DNA of 19,405 bases, taken from positions 1 to 19,405 of the forward strand of contig ONNL01000159.1 of NCBI GenBank assembly GCA_900319195.1, in the 5' to 3' direction. Positions 1 through 7,049 of this stretch are shown here, one piece after another; the first letter of the stretch is position 1, and each line of letters opens with the position of its first letter. The notes beneath the pieces were generated by a model that saw nothing but the letters and a program-made list of their open reading frames with translations, had not been told where the DNA came from and did not search any database. Made by a program: the position numbers and the translations under genes. The stretch comes from an uncultured Ruminococcus sp. (GTDB lineage Bacteria > Bacillota > Clostridia > Oscillospirales > Ruminococcaceae).

Positions 1-1
1 C

Positions 2-253
2 GTTGAGACTGCAAGCTGTACATACGGCGAGTGGACAGACAACGGCAACGGTACTCACTCACGTACTTGCAAGAACTGCGGTCACGTCGAGACTGCAAGC
101 TGTACATACGGCGAGTGGACAGACAACGGCAACGGTACTCACTCACGAATTTGCGAGGACTGCGGTCATGTCGAGACTGCAAGCTGCATCTACGGCGAGT
201 GGACGATAAACATGGACGGCACTCGTTCAAGGGTCTGCACAGTCTGCGGACAC
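2..253 (+). repeat. Three 84-bp in-frame tandem repeats (28 residues each)
   Basis: Units lie at 2-85, 86-169 and 170-253. Each encodes a Cys-rich unit of the form VETASCxYGEWTxNxxGTxSRxCxxCGH. Units 1 and 2 are nearly identical at the DNA level and differ at only about five positions, most of them near the end of the unit. Unit 3 has diverged. Each unit holds one lone Cys plus a CxxCGH pair, which suggests a small disulfide or metal-bound spacer. The array probably continues upstream of the window. Confidence 0.9.
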
Positions 254-460
254 GTTCAGACCGAGAAGCTTGAGGGCATCATAAAGGGTGACCTCACGGG
301 CGACAACAAGGTATCGGTATTCGACCTTATCCTCATGAGGCGCTGGATAACGGCTGCCACGGTTGACAGCGTCACCGCTCTCACCTGCGATTTCAACAAC
401 GACCAGCAATTCACAGTTGCGGACCTTGTAGCAGTGAGCAAGTTCATGTCAGGCTGCTGA
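2..460 (+). CDS. Dockerin-bearing secreted protein, C-terminal end only (5' truncated)
   Basis: The reading frame is open from base 2 to a TGA ending at 460, and the start lies outside the window. The visible 152 residues hold three Cys-rich 28-residue repeats (about 1-84), then a type I dockerin (about 92-152). The dockerin shows two calcium loops of the DxNxDxxxxxxD kind. The first begins GDLTGDNKVSVFDL (Thr at the usual Asn position) and the second is CDFNNDQQFTVADL. In cellulosomal bacteria the dockerin binds a cohesin on a scaffoldin and so attaches the protein to an extracellular complex. The catalytic or binding part is upstream and unseen, so the substrate cannot be named. A convergent terminator follows directly. 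The dockerin call is firm; the role of the whole protein is unknown. Confidence 0.9.
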   Translation, partial: VETASCTYGEWTDNGNGTHSRTCKNCGHVETASCTYGEWTDNGNGTHSRICEDCGHVETASCIYGEWTINMDGTRSRVCTVCGHVQTEKLEGIIKGDLTGDNKVSVFDLILMRRWITAATVDSVTALTCDFNNDQQFTVADLVAVSKFMSGC

Positions 461-475
461 TACACACAAAAACAG

Positions 476-508
476 ACAGCTCATACGAAATTCGTATGAG
501 CTGTTTTT
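476..508. terminator. Bidirectional intrinsic terminator between convergent genes
   Basis: A perfect inverted repeat (476-489 with 491-504) gives a stem of at least 12 bp. It is followed by TTTTT at 504-508 on the plus strand, and by an A-rich stretch (467-472) that reads as a T tract on the minus strand. It sits 15 bp after the dockerin stop and just past the glgB stop, so it can end both transcripts. Confidence 0.9.
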
Positions 509-512
509 ATGT

Positions 513-2306
513 TTATTTGGTTTTTTCGAGGGAGAACAGCCGTGCGCTAAACGGCGGTATGTTCATGTCGATGTGGTCCTTGTAGTAATTGAAATCGGTG
601 CTGCCCTCTTTGGTGCGTCCGTTGAATTTCTGCCAGTCGGAATCGACGAGCAGAGTCACCTCATATCCCTCACCGACCTTCACTGTATAGTTCGACTGGA
701 ACCAGTCCGACATATTGATGACTGCCAGTATATCGCCATCTGCGCTCTTTCGCCTTATCGCATAGATACAGCGGTCCGCAGACTTGCAGTCGTCCCACAT
801 GAAGTTCGTCGGGTCATAGTCATAGTAGAGTGCACTGTGCGTCAGATAGATCTCATTGAGCGTTTTCACATATTCGCGGAACGAATCATGGAGCGGATAT
901 TTCAGCATATCCCAATCCTGCTGACGCTTTTCGTCCCATTCTCTGAGCTGTCCGAACTCGCTGCCCATGAAATTCAGCTTCTTGCCCGGGTGTGCTATCA
1001 TGTACATATACAGCGCCTTTGCCTGCGGGAATTTGTCGTCGTACTGACCGTTCATCTTCTGCACTATCGTCGCCTTGCCGTGCACCACCTCGTCGTGCGA
1101 GAGCGGCAGCACATAGCGCTCATTGTAAAAGTACAGCATGGAAAATGTCAGCTTGTGGTAGTCACGGGTGCGGTATATGGGCGAGCTCTGCATATATTCG
1201 AGTGTGTCGTGCATCCAGCCGAGGTCCCATTTATAATCGAAGCCGAGACCGTTCTCGGAAATACTCTTTGTAACTCCGCCGTAGTCGGACGAGTCCTCAG
1301 CTATCATCATGACATTCGGATAGCGGCTCTTGATGCCCGAATTAAGTCCCTGTATGAACCTTACCGCGTCGAGATTGACACCGCGTCCCTCCTCGCCCTG
1401 CCAGTAGATAAGGTTACGGACAGCGTCGATACGGAGACCGTCGAAGTGGTACTCCTTCAGCCAGTATTCCGCCGCGGACTGCAAAAAGCTGCGCACGTCG
1501 CCGTGAGCGTGCATGAAGTTGCAGCTTCCCCACTCGTTGTAGCCGATGTCAGCGCTCGGGTACTCATAGAGATGAGTGCCGTCATACTTGTAGAGCGCGT
1601 AGTCGTTGACTGCGAAGTGAACGGGCACAAAGTCCAGTATCACACTTATCCCTGCATTGTGAAGACTGTCCACAAGGAATTGCAGGTCAGAGGGCTTTCC
1701 GTAGCGTGAGGTCGGTGAGAAAAATCCCGTTGACTGATAGCCCCATGATTCATCCGCAGGGTGCTCAGAAAGTGGCATGAACTCAACACAGTTGAATCCG
1801 AAGTCGGTGAGGTAGTCCACGAGGAGCGGCGCTATCTCGCGGTATGTGTACCAGTCGCCGTCCTCGTCGGAGGGACACTTCCACGAGCCGAGGTGCATTT
1901 CATAGATATTCAGCGGCTTGTCGAAGCCGACAGTGCGCCTTGACATCCACTCGCCGTCAGTGAATTCATATTCGGAAATACTGCGTATCACCGAGCAAGT
2001 CCCCGGGCGCACCTCAGCGCCGAAGCCGTAGGGGTCGCAGTGGTCGAGGAACTTCCCGTCCTTGTCGTAGATACGGTACTTATAGCGGTCGCCCTCATGA
2101 GCCTTTTTGGTTGTGACCGAGAAGAAGGCGCCGTCCTCAGAGCGCTTCATCGGGATTTCCTCCCAGTCGGAAAAATCGCCTATCACCGACACTTTCAGCG
2201 CATTCGGAGCATAGGTGCGGAAGGTGACGGAATTCTTTCCGATGTGAGCACCGAGCTCATTATAAGCGTCATAGCATGAGCCGCCATAAAATTTGTTGAT
2301 GTCCAT
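513..2306 (-). CDS. glgB: 1,4-alpha-glucan branching enzyme (GH13)
   Basis: The protein transfers segments of alpha-1,4-glucan chains to 6-OH groups, forming the alpha-1,6 branches of cytoplasmic glycogen. With the ATG at 2306 it is 597 residues. An N-terminal CBM48-like beta domain (about 22-105) precedes the GH13 barrel. The catalytic set is visible: nucleophile D294 in GLRIDAVRN, acid/base E337 in MMIAEDSS, and the stabilising D405 in LPLSHDEVVHG. A C-terminal beta domain closes it. An ATG 39 bases further upstream is in frame, but the 2306 start has AGGTGA at 2311-2316 with correct spacing and begins at the natural family N-terminus. It lies 94 bp after the peptide-binding-protein gene on the same strand and may be co-transcribed with it. 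No other glg gene is in the window. Confidence 0.96.
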   Translation of the reverse strand: MDINKFYGGSCYDAYNELGAHIGKNSVTFRTYAPNALKVSVIGDFSDWEEIPMKRSEDGAFFSVTTKKAHEGDRYKYRIYDKDGKFLDHCDPYGFGAEVRPGTCSVIRSISEYEFTDGEWMSRRTVGFDKPLNIYEMHLGSWKCPSDEDGDWYTYREIAPLLVDYLTDFGFNCVEFMPLSEHPADESWGYQSTGFFSPTSRYGKPSDLQFLVDSLHNAGISVILDFVPVHFAVNDYALYKYDGTHLYEYPSADIGYNEWGSCNFMHAHGDVRSFLQSAAEYWLKEYHFDGLRIDAVRNLIYWQGEEGRGVNLDAVRFIQGLNSGIKSRYPNVMMIAEDSSDYGGVTKSISENGLGFDYKWDLGWMHDTLEYMQSSPIYRTRDYHKLTFSMLYFYNERYVLPLSHDEVVHGKATIVQKMNGQYDDKFPQAKALYMYMIAHPGKKLNFMGSEFGQLREWDEKRQQDWDMLKYPLHDSFREYVKTLNEIYLTHSALYYDYDPTNFMWDDCKSADRCIYAIRRKSADGDILAVINMSDWFQSNYTVKVGEGYEVTLLVDSDWQKFNGRTKEGSTDFNYYKDHIDMNIPPFSARLFSLEKTK

Positions 2307-2400
2307 AATATCACCTGTCACTTTCTTTATTTGGTCGGTCAGCATGGGAGCCGCCGTTTATTTTTGGGGAATGCTGTTTTGTGTGGTCGGCATTTGCCTG

Positions 2401-4038
2401 TCAGTTGTAATTCTTTGCGAGCTTGTAGTCCACCGCTCCCGAGAATGCGTCCATAGCAATGTCCTCGTTGCCGTCATTCGCCACGAGATACGTATTCTTG
2501 TAAAACAGCGGAATGAAGCCGTATGTCCCGAGGAGCGACTTCTCCGCTGAGGTATAGGCAGTAACGAGCTCCTGCACCGTTGCACAGCGGCGGATATCGT
2601 CACTGTGGGGAATCCCGTCAAATGCCGATTCGAGACACTTTTCCGTCTCAAACTGCTCCGCCACCGACATACCGCTGTTGTAGTCCGCAGAGAGCGGATA
2701 CAGAGCCACGCTGTACTCACCCGCGGCAAGCCTGCGCTCATACTCCGAGGCGGTAACGTCCTCGATACCGAGGTAAATGCCGAGCGAGTCCTGCCACCTC
2801 TGCGAGAGCGTGTGGAGATAGTCCGAGTTCACAGTATCCGCACAGACCATTATCTTCATGCCGTCAACAGAGCCGACATTCAGCTCCTTCAGCGCCTTTT
2901 CAAAGCACCCATTTGCTGCGGCAAGGTCATAGCAGCCGAACTGCTTATCCGAGGAGAGCTCCCTGTAACTGCGTCCGCCGAGCGTCACCGCAGGAGGTAT
3001 AAGTCCGTAAGCCGCCGTAACATCACCGCTCAGCTCTCCCGAGAGCGTATCACGGTCAAGCGAATATGCAAGCGCCTTTCGGAGATTTTCGTTCCCGAAG
3101 CAGCTGTCCTTGGGGTTAAATATGAGTCCGAGAGTTGTCGCACGAGAGCTTGTCACCGCGTACTTTTTGGAGCTGTAAGCGGCACTCATCGTCGAGATGC
3201 AGTCAGCCTTGCCCTCCTTGAAACAGCCGCGCACAGCGTTCTCGCTCTTCTCGATAGAAAAGCTCAGAAGCGAGGGACATATCTCATTCGTATCGTTCTC
3301 ATTCGCTGCGTTTTTCTTCATATAAAGGATATTATGAGTTCCGTATTCGTCATAGAACCACTGGCGGACAAAGAAAGCGCCGTTTGACATCACCGACTTG
3401 TCGTCAAGTCCGTAGCGTCCCTTTGTCGAGTCAAAGAACTCCTCGTTGCACGGGAATGCCGCCTGTGTTGCAAGCAGTCCTATGAACTCCGCGGAGGGAT
3501 AGTCGAGGGTTATCTCGAGCTTATAGTCCCCGACCGCTGTAACTCCGGCGTTCTCAGTACCCGATTTTCCTGCGATTATATCCTCGCCGTTTTTTATGCA
3601 TGAGAAGTCCCTTGCGTACGGCGACTGCATTTTCGGGTCAAGCACACGTCTCAGTGCAAACACATAGTCGTCGGCAGTCACAGGGAAATACTCGTCGTCA
3701 TCGACAATGTCGTCGTCGTTTTTATCATAGAACCAGTAATTGTCCTCGCGCAGAGCAAATGAATAGGTCAGCCCGTCGGGAGAGACCTCATAGCTCAGCG
3801 CATTCTGACAGGTGATATTCCCGTCACTGTCGGCGCTGAGAAGTCCGCTGTAAAGGTTCTTTATAACCGTCGCAGAGGCGCTGTCGTCCGCAAACTGCGG
3901 GTCAAGACTCTGCGGATTTGCAGGGAGCGCCGCGTTGTAAAGATGACCTGTCCCCTCGCCCTTATCTTTTTTTCCGCAAGAGGTAAAGGTAGCCGCAAGC
4001 ACTGCTGCCGCAGTCAATACAAGTGTGATACGATTCAC
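2401..4038 (-). CDS. Lipoprotein substrate-binding protein, SBP_bac_5 (oligopeptide/dipeptide type)
   Basis: This is a family 5 extracellular solute-binding protein, the OppA/DppA kind that delivers peptides to an ABC importer. I chose the GTG at 4038. It has GGAG six bases upstream and gives a clean lipoprotein signal: MNRITLVLT, a hydrophobic Ala/Leu/Val core, then TFTSC with lipidated Cys21. The frame stays open upstream to an ATG at 4194 (and one at 4050), but those would bury the signal peptide. The mature part has the family pattern NPQSLDPQ, SPDGLTYSFALR and VTADDYVFALRRVLDP. Residues 105-116 form an acidic insertion resembling an EF-hand loop. No permease or ATPase gene is nearby, so it is an orphan component. 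It has its own promoter and a leader of roughly 177 nt. The ligand is not predictable; peptides are the default. Confidence 0.9.
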   Translation of the reverse strand: MNRITLVLTAAAVLAATFTSCGKKDKGEGTGHLYNAALPANPQSLDPQFADDSASATVIKNLYSGLLSADSDGNITCQNALSYEVSPDGLTYSFALREDNYWFYDKNDDDIVDDDEYFPVTADDYVFALRRVLDPKMQSPYARDFSCIKNGEDIIAGKSGTENAGVTAVGDYKLEITLDYPSAEFIGLLATQAAFPCNEEFFDSTKGRYGLDDKSVMSNGAFFVRQWFYDEYGTHNILYMKKNAANENDTNEICPSLLSFSIEKSENAVRGCFKEGKADCISTMSAAYSSKKYAVTSSRATTLGLIFNPKDSCFGNENLRKALAYSLDRDTLSGELSGDVTAAYGLIPPAVTLGGRSYRELSSDKQFGCYDLAAANGCFEKALKELNVGSVDGMKIMVCADTVNSDYLHTLSQRWQDSLGIYLGIEDVTASEYERRLAAGEYSVALYPLSADYNSGMSVAEQFETEKCLESAFDGIPHSDDIRRCATVQELVTAYTSAEKSLLGTYGFIPLFYKNTYLVANDGNEDIAMDAFSGAVDYKLAKNYN

Positions 4039-4085
4039 GTCTGTCTCCATTCCGCTGCACTTTATCTTCCGATAATAGAAGAATA

Positions 4086-4103
4086 TCCCCTGCAGCAAGG
4101 GGA
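4086..4103 (-). other. Small hairpin in the binding-protein leader
   Basis: A 6-bp GC-rich stem (4086-4091 with 4098-4103, loop 4092-4097) lies in the predicted 5' leader, about 50 bases before the GTG start. There is no T tract after it, so it is not a terminator. It may only tune mRNA folding; no known riboswitch class was recognised. Confidence 0.4.
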
Positions 4104-4135
4104 CATCCTCATATGTTATTTCAGCATTTGATTTT

Positions 4136-4187
4136 TTAAGGCAATACCGCACAGCCGTCAGGCGGGCTTTGTGCGGTGTTGCCTTAA
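4136..4187. repeat. 52-bp palindromic element (18-bp arms) in the leader of the binding-protein gene
   Basis: The arms 4136-4153 and 4170-4187 are complementary over 18 positions (TTAAGGCAATACCGCACA against its reverse complement), with one imperfect pair. The 16-base centre can form a further short GCC/GGC stem. The imperfect pair is a G-U wobble when read on the plus strand but an A-C mismatch in the minus-strand mRNA that is actually made. That suggests a DNA-level repeat such as a REP or small mobile-element remnant rather than a conserved RNA fold. There is no T tract on the transcribed strand, so it is not a standard terminator. Confidence 0.6.
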
Positions 4188-4204
4188 TAGTCATTTATCC
4201 GGAC

Positions 4205-4289
4205 GGCGTTCGCATTTGCCTATTATACCACAAATCCTCAGTCTGTCAAGACTATCGTGTTTGTGAGGGTTTGCAAATACGCAAACGCC
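4205..4289. promoter_or_regulatory. Imperfect inverted repeat flanking the binding-protein promoter
   Basis: The left arm GGCGTTCGCATTTGC (4205-4219) and the right arm GCAAATACGCAAACGCC (4273-4289) are reverse complements apart from one mismatch and a 2-base gap. They bracket the -10 and -35 boxes. This could be a pair of half-sites for a regulator, or a structural palindrome. No regulator is identified. Confidence 0.35.
4222..4249 (-). promoter_or_regulatory. Sigma-A promoter of the peptide-binding-protein gene
   Basis: On the minus strand TTGACA (4244-4249) is followed after 16 bases by TATAAT (4222-4227). Both boxes are consensus. The predicted start near 4215 gives a leader of about 177 nt before the GTG at 4038, and this leader contains the 4136-4187 palindrome. 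Confidence 0.85.
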
Positions 4290-4330
4290 GACCCGAAACG
4301 ACCACCAAAAAAGTTCTTTGCCCTATTATT

Positions 4331-5377
4331 TCAGTTCATTTCGACCGTTACCACAAAGCCGTCAACATTGTTGCCCGATACCTGATAGGTAAGACCTGCG
4401 GGGACGGGTACGTCCGTATTGCCCTCGGCATTTGCCGGGACGTAATACACTCCGTAGAGCTTGTCACCGACATTTATCTCGAGCGGCTTTTCATTAGTGT
4501 ATGACTTTATCTGCTCGATATACTCCTCAAGGCAGAGGTTATTCTGCTTCATGTATGTCGCATGGGGAGCTCCGACATAGCGATAGGTATAAGTCCTCGA
4601 CTCCTCACCCGTTGAGGTTTCCTTGCCGCTCGGGAATCTCACAACAAAGCCGTAGCTTGCCGCATTTTCATCTATCCAAGAATAGATGCCCGTTGCGGAG
4701 TAGTATCCCGCATTTGAACCGTCTGTGGGGAAGATGCCCATATCGAATGTTCTTCCCGTATGGTAATCGGTGAAGCCGCCGTTGAATTTTGAGTCGCCGT
4801 TGGCATACCTGGCATTCTGCTCCTCGATAGTACGGTAGCCGCCTATTATGTAAATATCGGTGTTGTGCTGTGCGTTGTAGAAAGCCTCCATCATCGCGTC
4901 GAGATGCGAAAGTGTGTCGGAGTCAAGCTTCACAACATAGTCGCTTACGTTGTAGTAATCGCTCTTGAAGTGGTCATAGAGCGTAACGAGCTCGGTGTCG
5001 CCCTCGGTGAATGAATAAGGGTGCTCGGAATTTACAAGTATGAGGTCGCCCTGACCAACGTCGGTAGGGAGGTACTGTTCGGTGGTGTACTGCACCGATT
5101 CAGCCGCAGTCGAGCCTGCTGTGCCCGATGTTCCGCCCTTTGAGCTCGTATCAAGATTGTCCACGATAGATGTCTCGCTGCTGCCTGTTGAAGATGCTTT
5201 TTTCGATGATTTCTTGTCGCTGTCCTTATCGCCGCTGATGGCTTTTGCGCATGATACTATGACCACGATAAGCACTGCAACTCCGAGGAGTGCGGCAACT
5301 ATCCTGTCGTATCTGATCTTATAATGCTTTGCTGTACTCTGTCTTTTACGGTTCCGTCTATTATAACCGTTGTTCAT
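4331..5377 (-). CDS. Membrane-anchored VanY/M15B-like protein, catalytic residues apparently lost
   Basis: The 348-residue protein has a basic cytoplasmic start, one membrane segment (about 26-44), a Ser/Thr/Lys/Asp-rich linker (50-100), then an extracellular domain related to M15B D-alanyl-D-alanine carboxypeptidases. Family landmarks are IIGGYRTIEEQ (177-187), DYHTGRTFDMG (204-214), YGFVVRFPSGKE (242-253), YRYVG (265-269) and a C-terminal LEEYI. Against the usual SEHQTGLAVD, the first zinc His aligns with Tyr205. Against the usual EPWHYRYVG, the catalytic Glu and third zinc His align with Arg261 and Thr264. Asp212 is kept. It is therefore better called a VanY-like protein, possibly a wall-binding pseudoenzyme, than an active peptidase. 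His206 or His272 could in principle substitute. The SD (AAGGGG) is 12 bases from the ATG, somewhat far. The last 50 residues (about 295-348) beyond the domain are unrecognised. Confidence 0.85.
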   Translation of the reverse strand: MNNGYNRRNRKRQSTAKHYKIRYDRIVAALLGVAVLIVVIVSCAKAISGDKDSDKKSSKKASSTGSSETSIVDNLDTSSKGGTSGTAGSTAAESVQYTTEQYLPTDVGQGDLILVNSEHPYSFTEGDTELVTLYDHFKSDYYNVSDYVVKLDSDTLSHLDAMMEAFYNAQHNTDIYIIGGYRTIEEQNARYANGDSKFNGGFTDYHTGRTFDMGIFPTDGSNAGYYSATGIYSWIDENAASYGFVVRFPSGKETSTGEESRTYTYRYVGAPHATYMKQNNLCLEEYIEQIKSYTNEKPLEINVGDKLYGVYYVPANAEGNTDVPVPAGLTYQVSGNNVDGFVVTVEMN

Positions 5378-5464
5378 AAATAGAGATCGCCCCTTAACAA
5401 ATATACAAAATTTTATATTTAAGTCAAATTATACAGACTATAATTTTTTACTCACACAATGAAT

Positions 5465-5493
5465 ATTATACCACATTTTTCCCTATTTGTAAA
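5465..5493 (-). promoter_or_regulatory. Sigma-A promoter of the VanY-like gene
   Basis: On the minus strand TTTACA (5488-5493) precedes TATAAT (5465-5470) by 17 bases. The predicted leader is about 80 nt and AT-rich. It is the left-facing half of a divergent promoter region, back to back with the nth operon promoter. Confidence 0.85.
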
Positions 5494-5568
5494 GGGGTGA
5501 ATTATTAATTCTTCAAATTTTTTTATTTAAGAAAATGTTTCCTGCCTTTGCATATTCACACAAACCTA

Positions 5569-5597
5569 TTGACAATAGCGCTTTAAAGGTGTATAAT
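5569..5597 (+). promoter_or_regulatory. Consensus sigma-A promoter of the nth operon
   Basis: TTGACA (5569-5574), a 17-base spacer and TATAAT (5592-5597) form a perfect consensus. Transcription would begin near 5604, about 37 bases before the TTG start at 5641. No other promoter is evident before the terminator at 7768, so it probably drives all four genes. Confidence 0.92.
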
Positions 5598-5640
5598 TTT
5601 AATAAAGAATCTGCTGTATTCAATCGAAAGGGTGAGCATT

Positions 5641-6009
5641 TTGACCGAATATCTTACAAATTACATGAAGTACATAACCGATAAGCTCGCAAATTGCAGA
5701 GAAAGCAGTGAATTAGAGGAAATACTCGCGGAGCACAAGGACAAGATCGCCTTTATGCAGCACGAGAGGATAGTCCACTTTCTCGTGACAATGATGTTCG
5801 CGCTGATAGTCACTGCCTTTATCTCCGTGTCGCTTTTCACTCAAAATCTCGGAGTACTGGTGCTTGTGACCATTATCATCGTCCTGCTCGCGTTTTACAT
5901 CAAGCACTACTACTTCCTTGAAAATACCGTGCAGAAAATGTACGTCGTATACGACGATATACTGAAAAAGCGCCGTGAATTTGCGGAGGTAAGCCATGAG
6001 AAAAACTGA
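5641..6009 (+). CDS. Small membrane protein of unknown function, two predicted TM helices
   Basis: This 122-residue protein was not recognised. Residues about 1-40 are a charged, helical N-terminal region with acidic and basic residues. Two strongly hydrophobic segments follow (about 42-60 and 66-84) with a short turn (TQNLG) between them. A charged tail holds YDDILKKRREFAEV. It is probably an integral membrane protein with both ends in the cytoplasm. I prefer the TTG at 5641, which has GGTGA five bases upstream. A GTG at 5632 is also in frame, but it overlaps that SD and has no good SD of its own. The last 14 bases overlap nth, so the two are probably translationally coupled. Being the first gene under a consensus promoter, it is likely expressed. 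Confidence 0.8.
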   Translation: MTEYLTNYMKYITDKLANCRESSELEEILAEHKDKIAFMQHERIVHFLVTMMFALIVTAFISVSLFTQNLGVLVLVTIIIVLLAFYIKHYYFLENTVQKMYVVYDDILKKRREFAEVSHEKN

Positions 6010-6634
6010 AACAGCAAGGCTCGCGTGTGAGGAGCTCGAAAAGTTCTATCCCGACGCGGACTGCACTCTCGACTACGAAAAGCCGTATGAACTGCTAATC
6101 TCGACTCGGCTCGCGGCTCAGTGCACAGACGCAAGGGTCAACATCGTAACACAGGAGCTTTACAAAAAATACCCCACGCTCGAATCCTTTGCAGAAGCCG
6201 ATATTTCCGAGCTTGAACAGGCAGTCAAGCCGTGCGGCTTCTATCACACAAAGGCTAAGAACATCAAGGAAATGTCAGGTCAGCTCATAGAGCGGCACGG
6301 CGGCAGAGTCCCCGACACAATGGAGGAGCTGCTCGCTCTGAGCGGAGTTGGACGCAAGACCGCAAATCTCATTCTCGGTGATGTCTACGGAAAGCCTGCC
6401 GTCGTCACAGATACCCACTGCATTCGTATCAGCCGCCGTCTCGGTCTCACAGCTTACAAGGAGCCTGCAAAGGTCGAGGCTGACCTCAGAAAGCTCATTC
6501 CGCCCGAGGTCTCGAACGCTTTCTGCCACAGGACAGTGATGTTCGGTCGTGAGATATGCACGGCAAGAAGCCCGAAATGCAGCAAATGTCCGCTCAGCTA
6601 TTTCTGTAAGGAGCATGGTGCAAATTCAAAGTAA
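5996..6634 (+). CDS. nth: Endonuclease III (DNA glycosylase/AP lyase)
   Basis: This 212-residue enzyme removes oxidised pyrimidines and nicks abasic sites in base-excision repair. The helix-hairpin-helix LSGVGRKTANLILGD (115-129) holds the Schiff-base lysine K121, and the catalytic aspartate is D139 in VVTDTHCIR. A C-terminal [4Fe-4S] motif is complete: C188-x6-C195-x2-C198-x5-C204. Length is normal for the family. The ATG lies inside the end of the upstream membrane-protein gene and has GGAGGTAA just before it. Confidence 0.97.
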   Translation: MRKTETARLACEELEKFYPDADCTLDYEKPYELLISTRLAAQCTDARVNIVTQELYKKYPTLESFAEADISELEQAVKPCGFYHTKAKNIKEMSGQLIERHGGRVPDTMEELLALSGVGRKTANLILGDVYGKPAVVTDTHCIRISRRLGLTAYKEPAKVEADLRKLIPPEVSNAFCHRTVMFGREICTARSPKCSKCPLSYFCKEHGANSK

Positions 6635-6649
6635 CAGGAGGAATAAGAT

Positions 6650-7045
6650 ATGTTGTTTGATTTTCAGTTAAGTACAACGGAAGAGGGACTGACCGACATC
6701 ACGGGTGAGGTCGAGGCAGCAGTCAAGGAGAGCGGTATCAACGAGGGGATTTGCGTTGTTTTCTGTCCCCACACAACCGCCGCAATCACCATAAACGAAA
6801 ACGCAGACCCCGATATCAAGGACAAATTCATCACGGGAATGGATCTCGCATTCCCCGATATGCCGGAAATCGAGCACTCGGGCGACAACTTTGACGCACA
6901 TCTCAAGTCCTCGTCGGTAGGTGCGAGCAACACGCTCATAATCAAGGGCGGAAGGCTTCTTCTCGGCAGATGGCAGGGTATCTACTTCTGCGAATTTGAC
7001 GGTCCCCGCACAAGACAATTCTACGTTAAGATTATAAGGGGATGA
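6650..7045 (+). CDS. YjbQ-family protein (UPF0047)
   Basis: The protein is 131 residues, the usual size for the UPF0047/YjbQ family. Members can complement thiamine phosphate synthase mutants weakly, but their true role is unsettled. Conserved blocks are CPHTTAAITINENADPD (about 39-55), NFDAHLKSSSVG (about 82-93), GRLLLGRWQGIYFCEFDGPR (about 101-120) and the C-terminal QFYVKII. The His of HTT and the His of DAHLKS are the likely metal ligands. A strong SD, AGGAGG at 6637-6642, precedes the ATG, 15 bp after nth. The gene ends four bases before the sirtuin start, in the same operon. Confidence 0.93.
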   Translation: MLFDFQLSTTEEGLTDITGEVEAAVKESGINEGICVVFCPHTTAAITINENADPDIKDKFITGMDLAFPDMPEIEHSGDNFDAHLKSSSVGASNTLIIKGGRLLLGRWQGIYFCEFDGPRTRQFYVKIIRG

Positions 7046-7049
7046 TGAG

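Noticed and set aside
2..253. Possible CRISPR-like repeat array
   Set aside because: The units are contiguous, coding and 84 bp long without spacers, and no cas gene is present.
3..273. Open frames in the other two plus frames across the tandem repeat
   Set aside because: An 84-bp repeat keeps every frame periodic, so an open frame repeats itself; only frame 2 leads into the dockerin.
573..1709. Long open frame on the plus strand (378 codons) opposite glgB
   Set aside because: It is antisense to a clear GH13 enzyme, has no recognisable domain and no SD, and is explained by codon bias of the real gene.
2307..2345. Thirteen-residue extension of GlgB to the ATG at 2345
   Set aside because: The ATG at 2306 has a well-placed AGGTGA and matches the usual N-terminus.
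4039..4194. N-terminal extension of the binding protein to the ATG at 4194
   Set aside because: It would put a lipoprotein signal peptide about 50 residues inside the protein and reads through the palindrome; the GTG at 4038 has a good SD.
4270..4287. Hairpin GTTTGC/GCAAAC as a terminator for the VanY-like gene
   Set aside because: No T tract follows on the transcribed strand; it is part of the inverted repeat around the next promoter.
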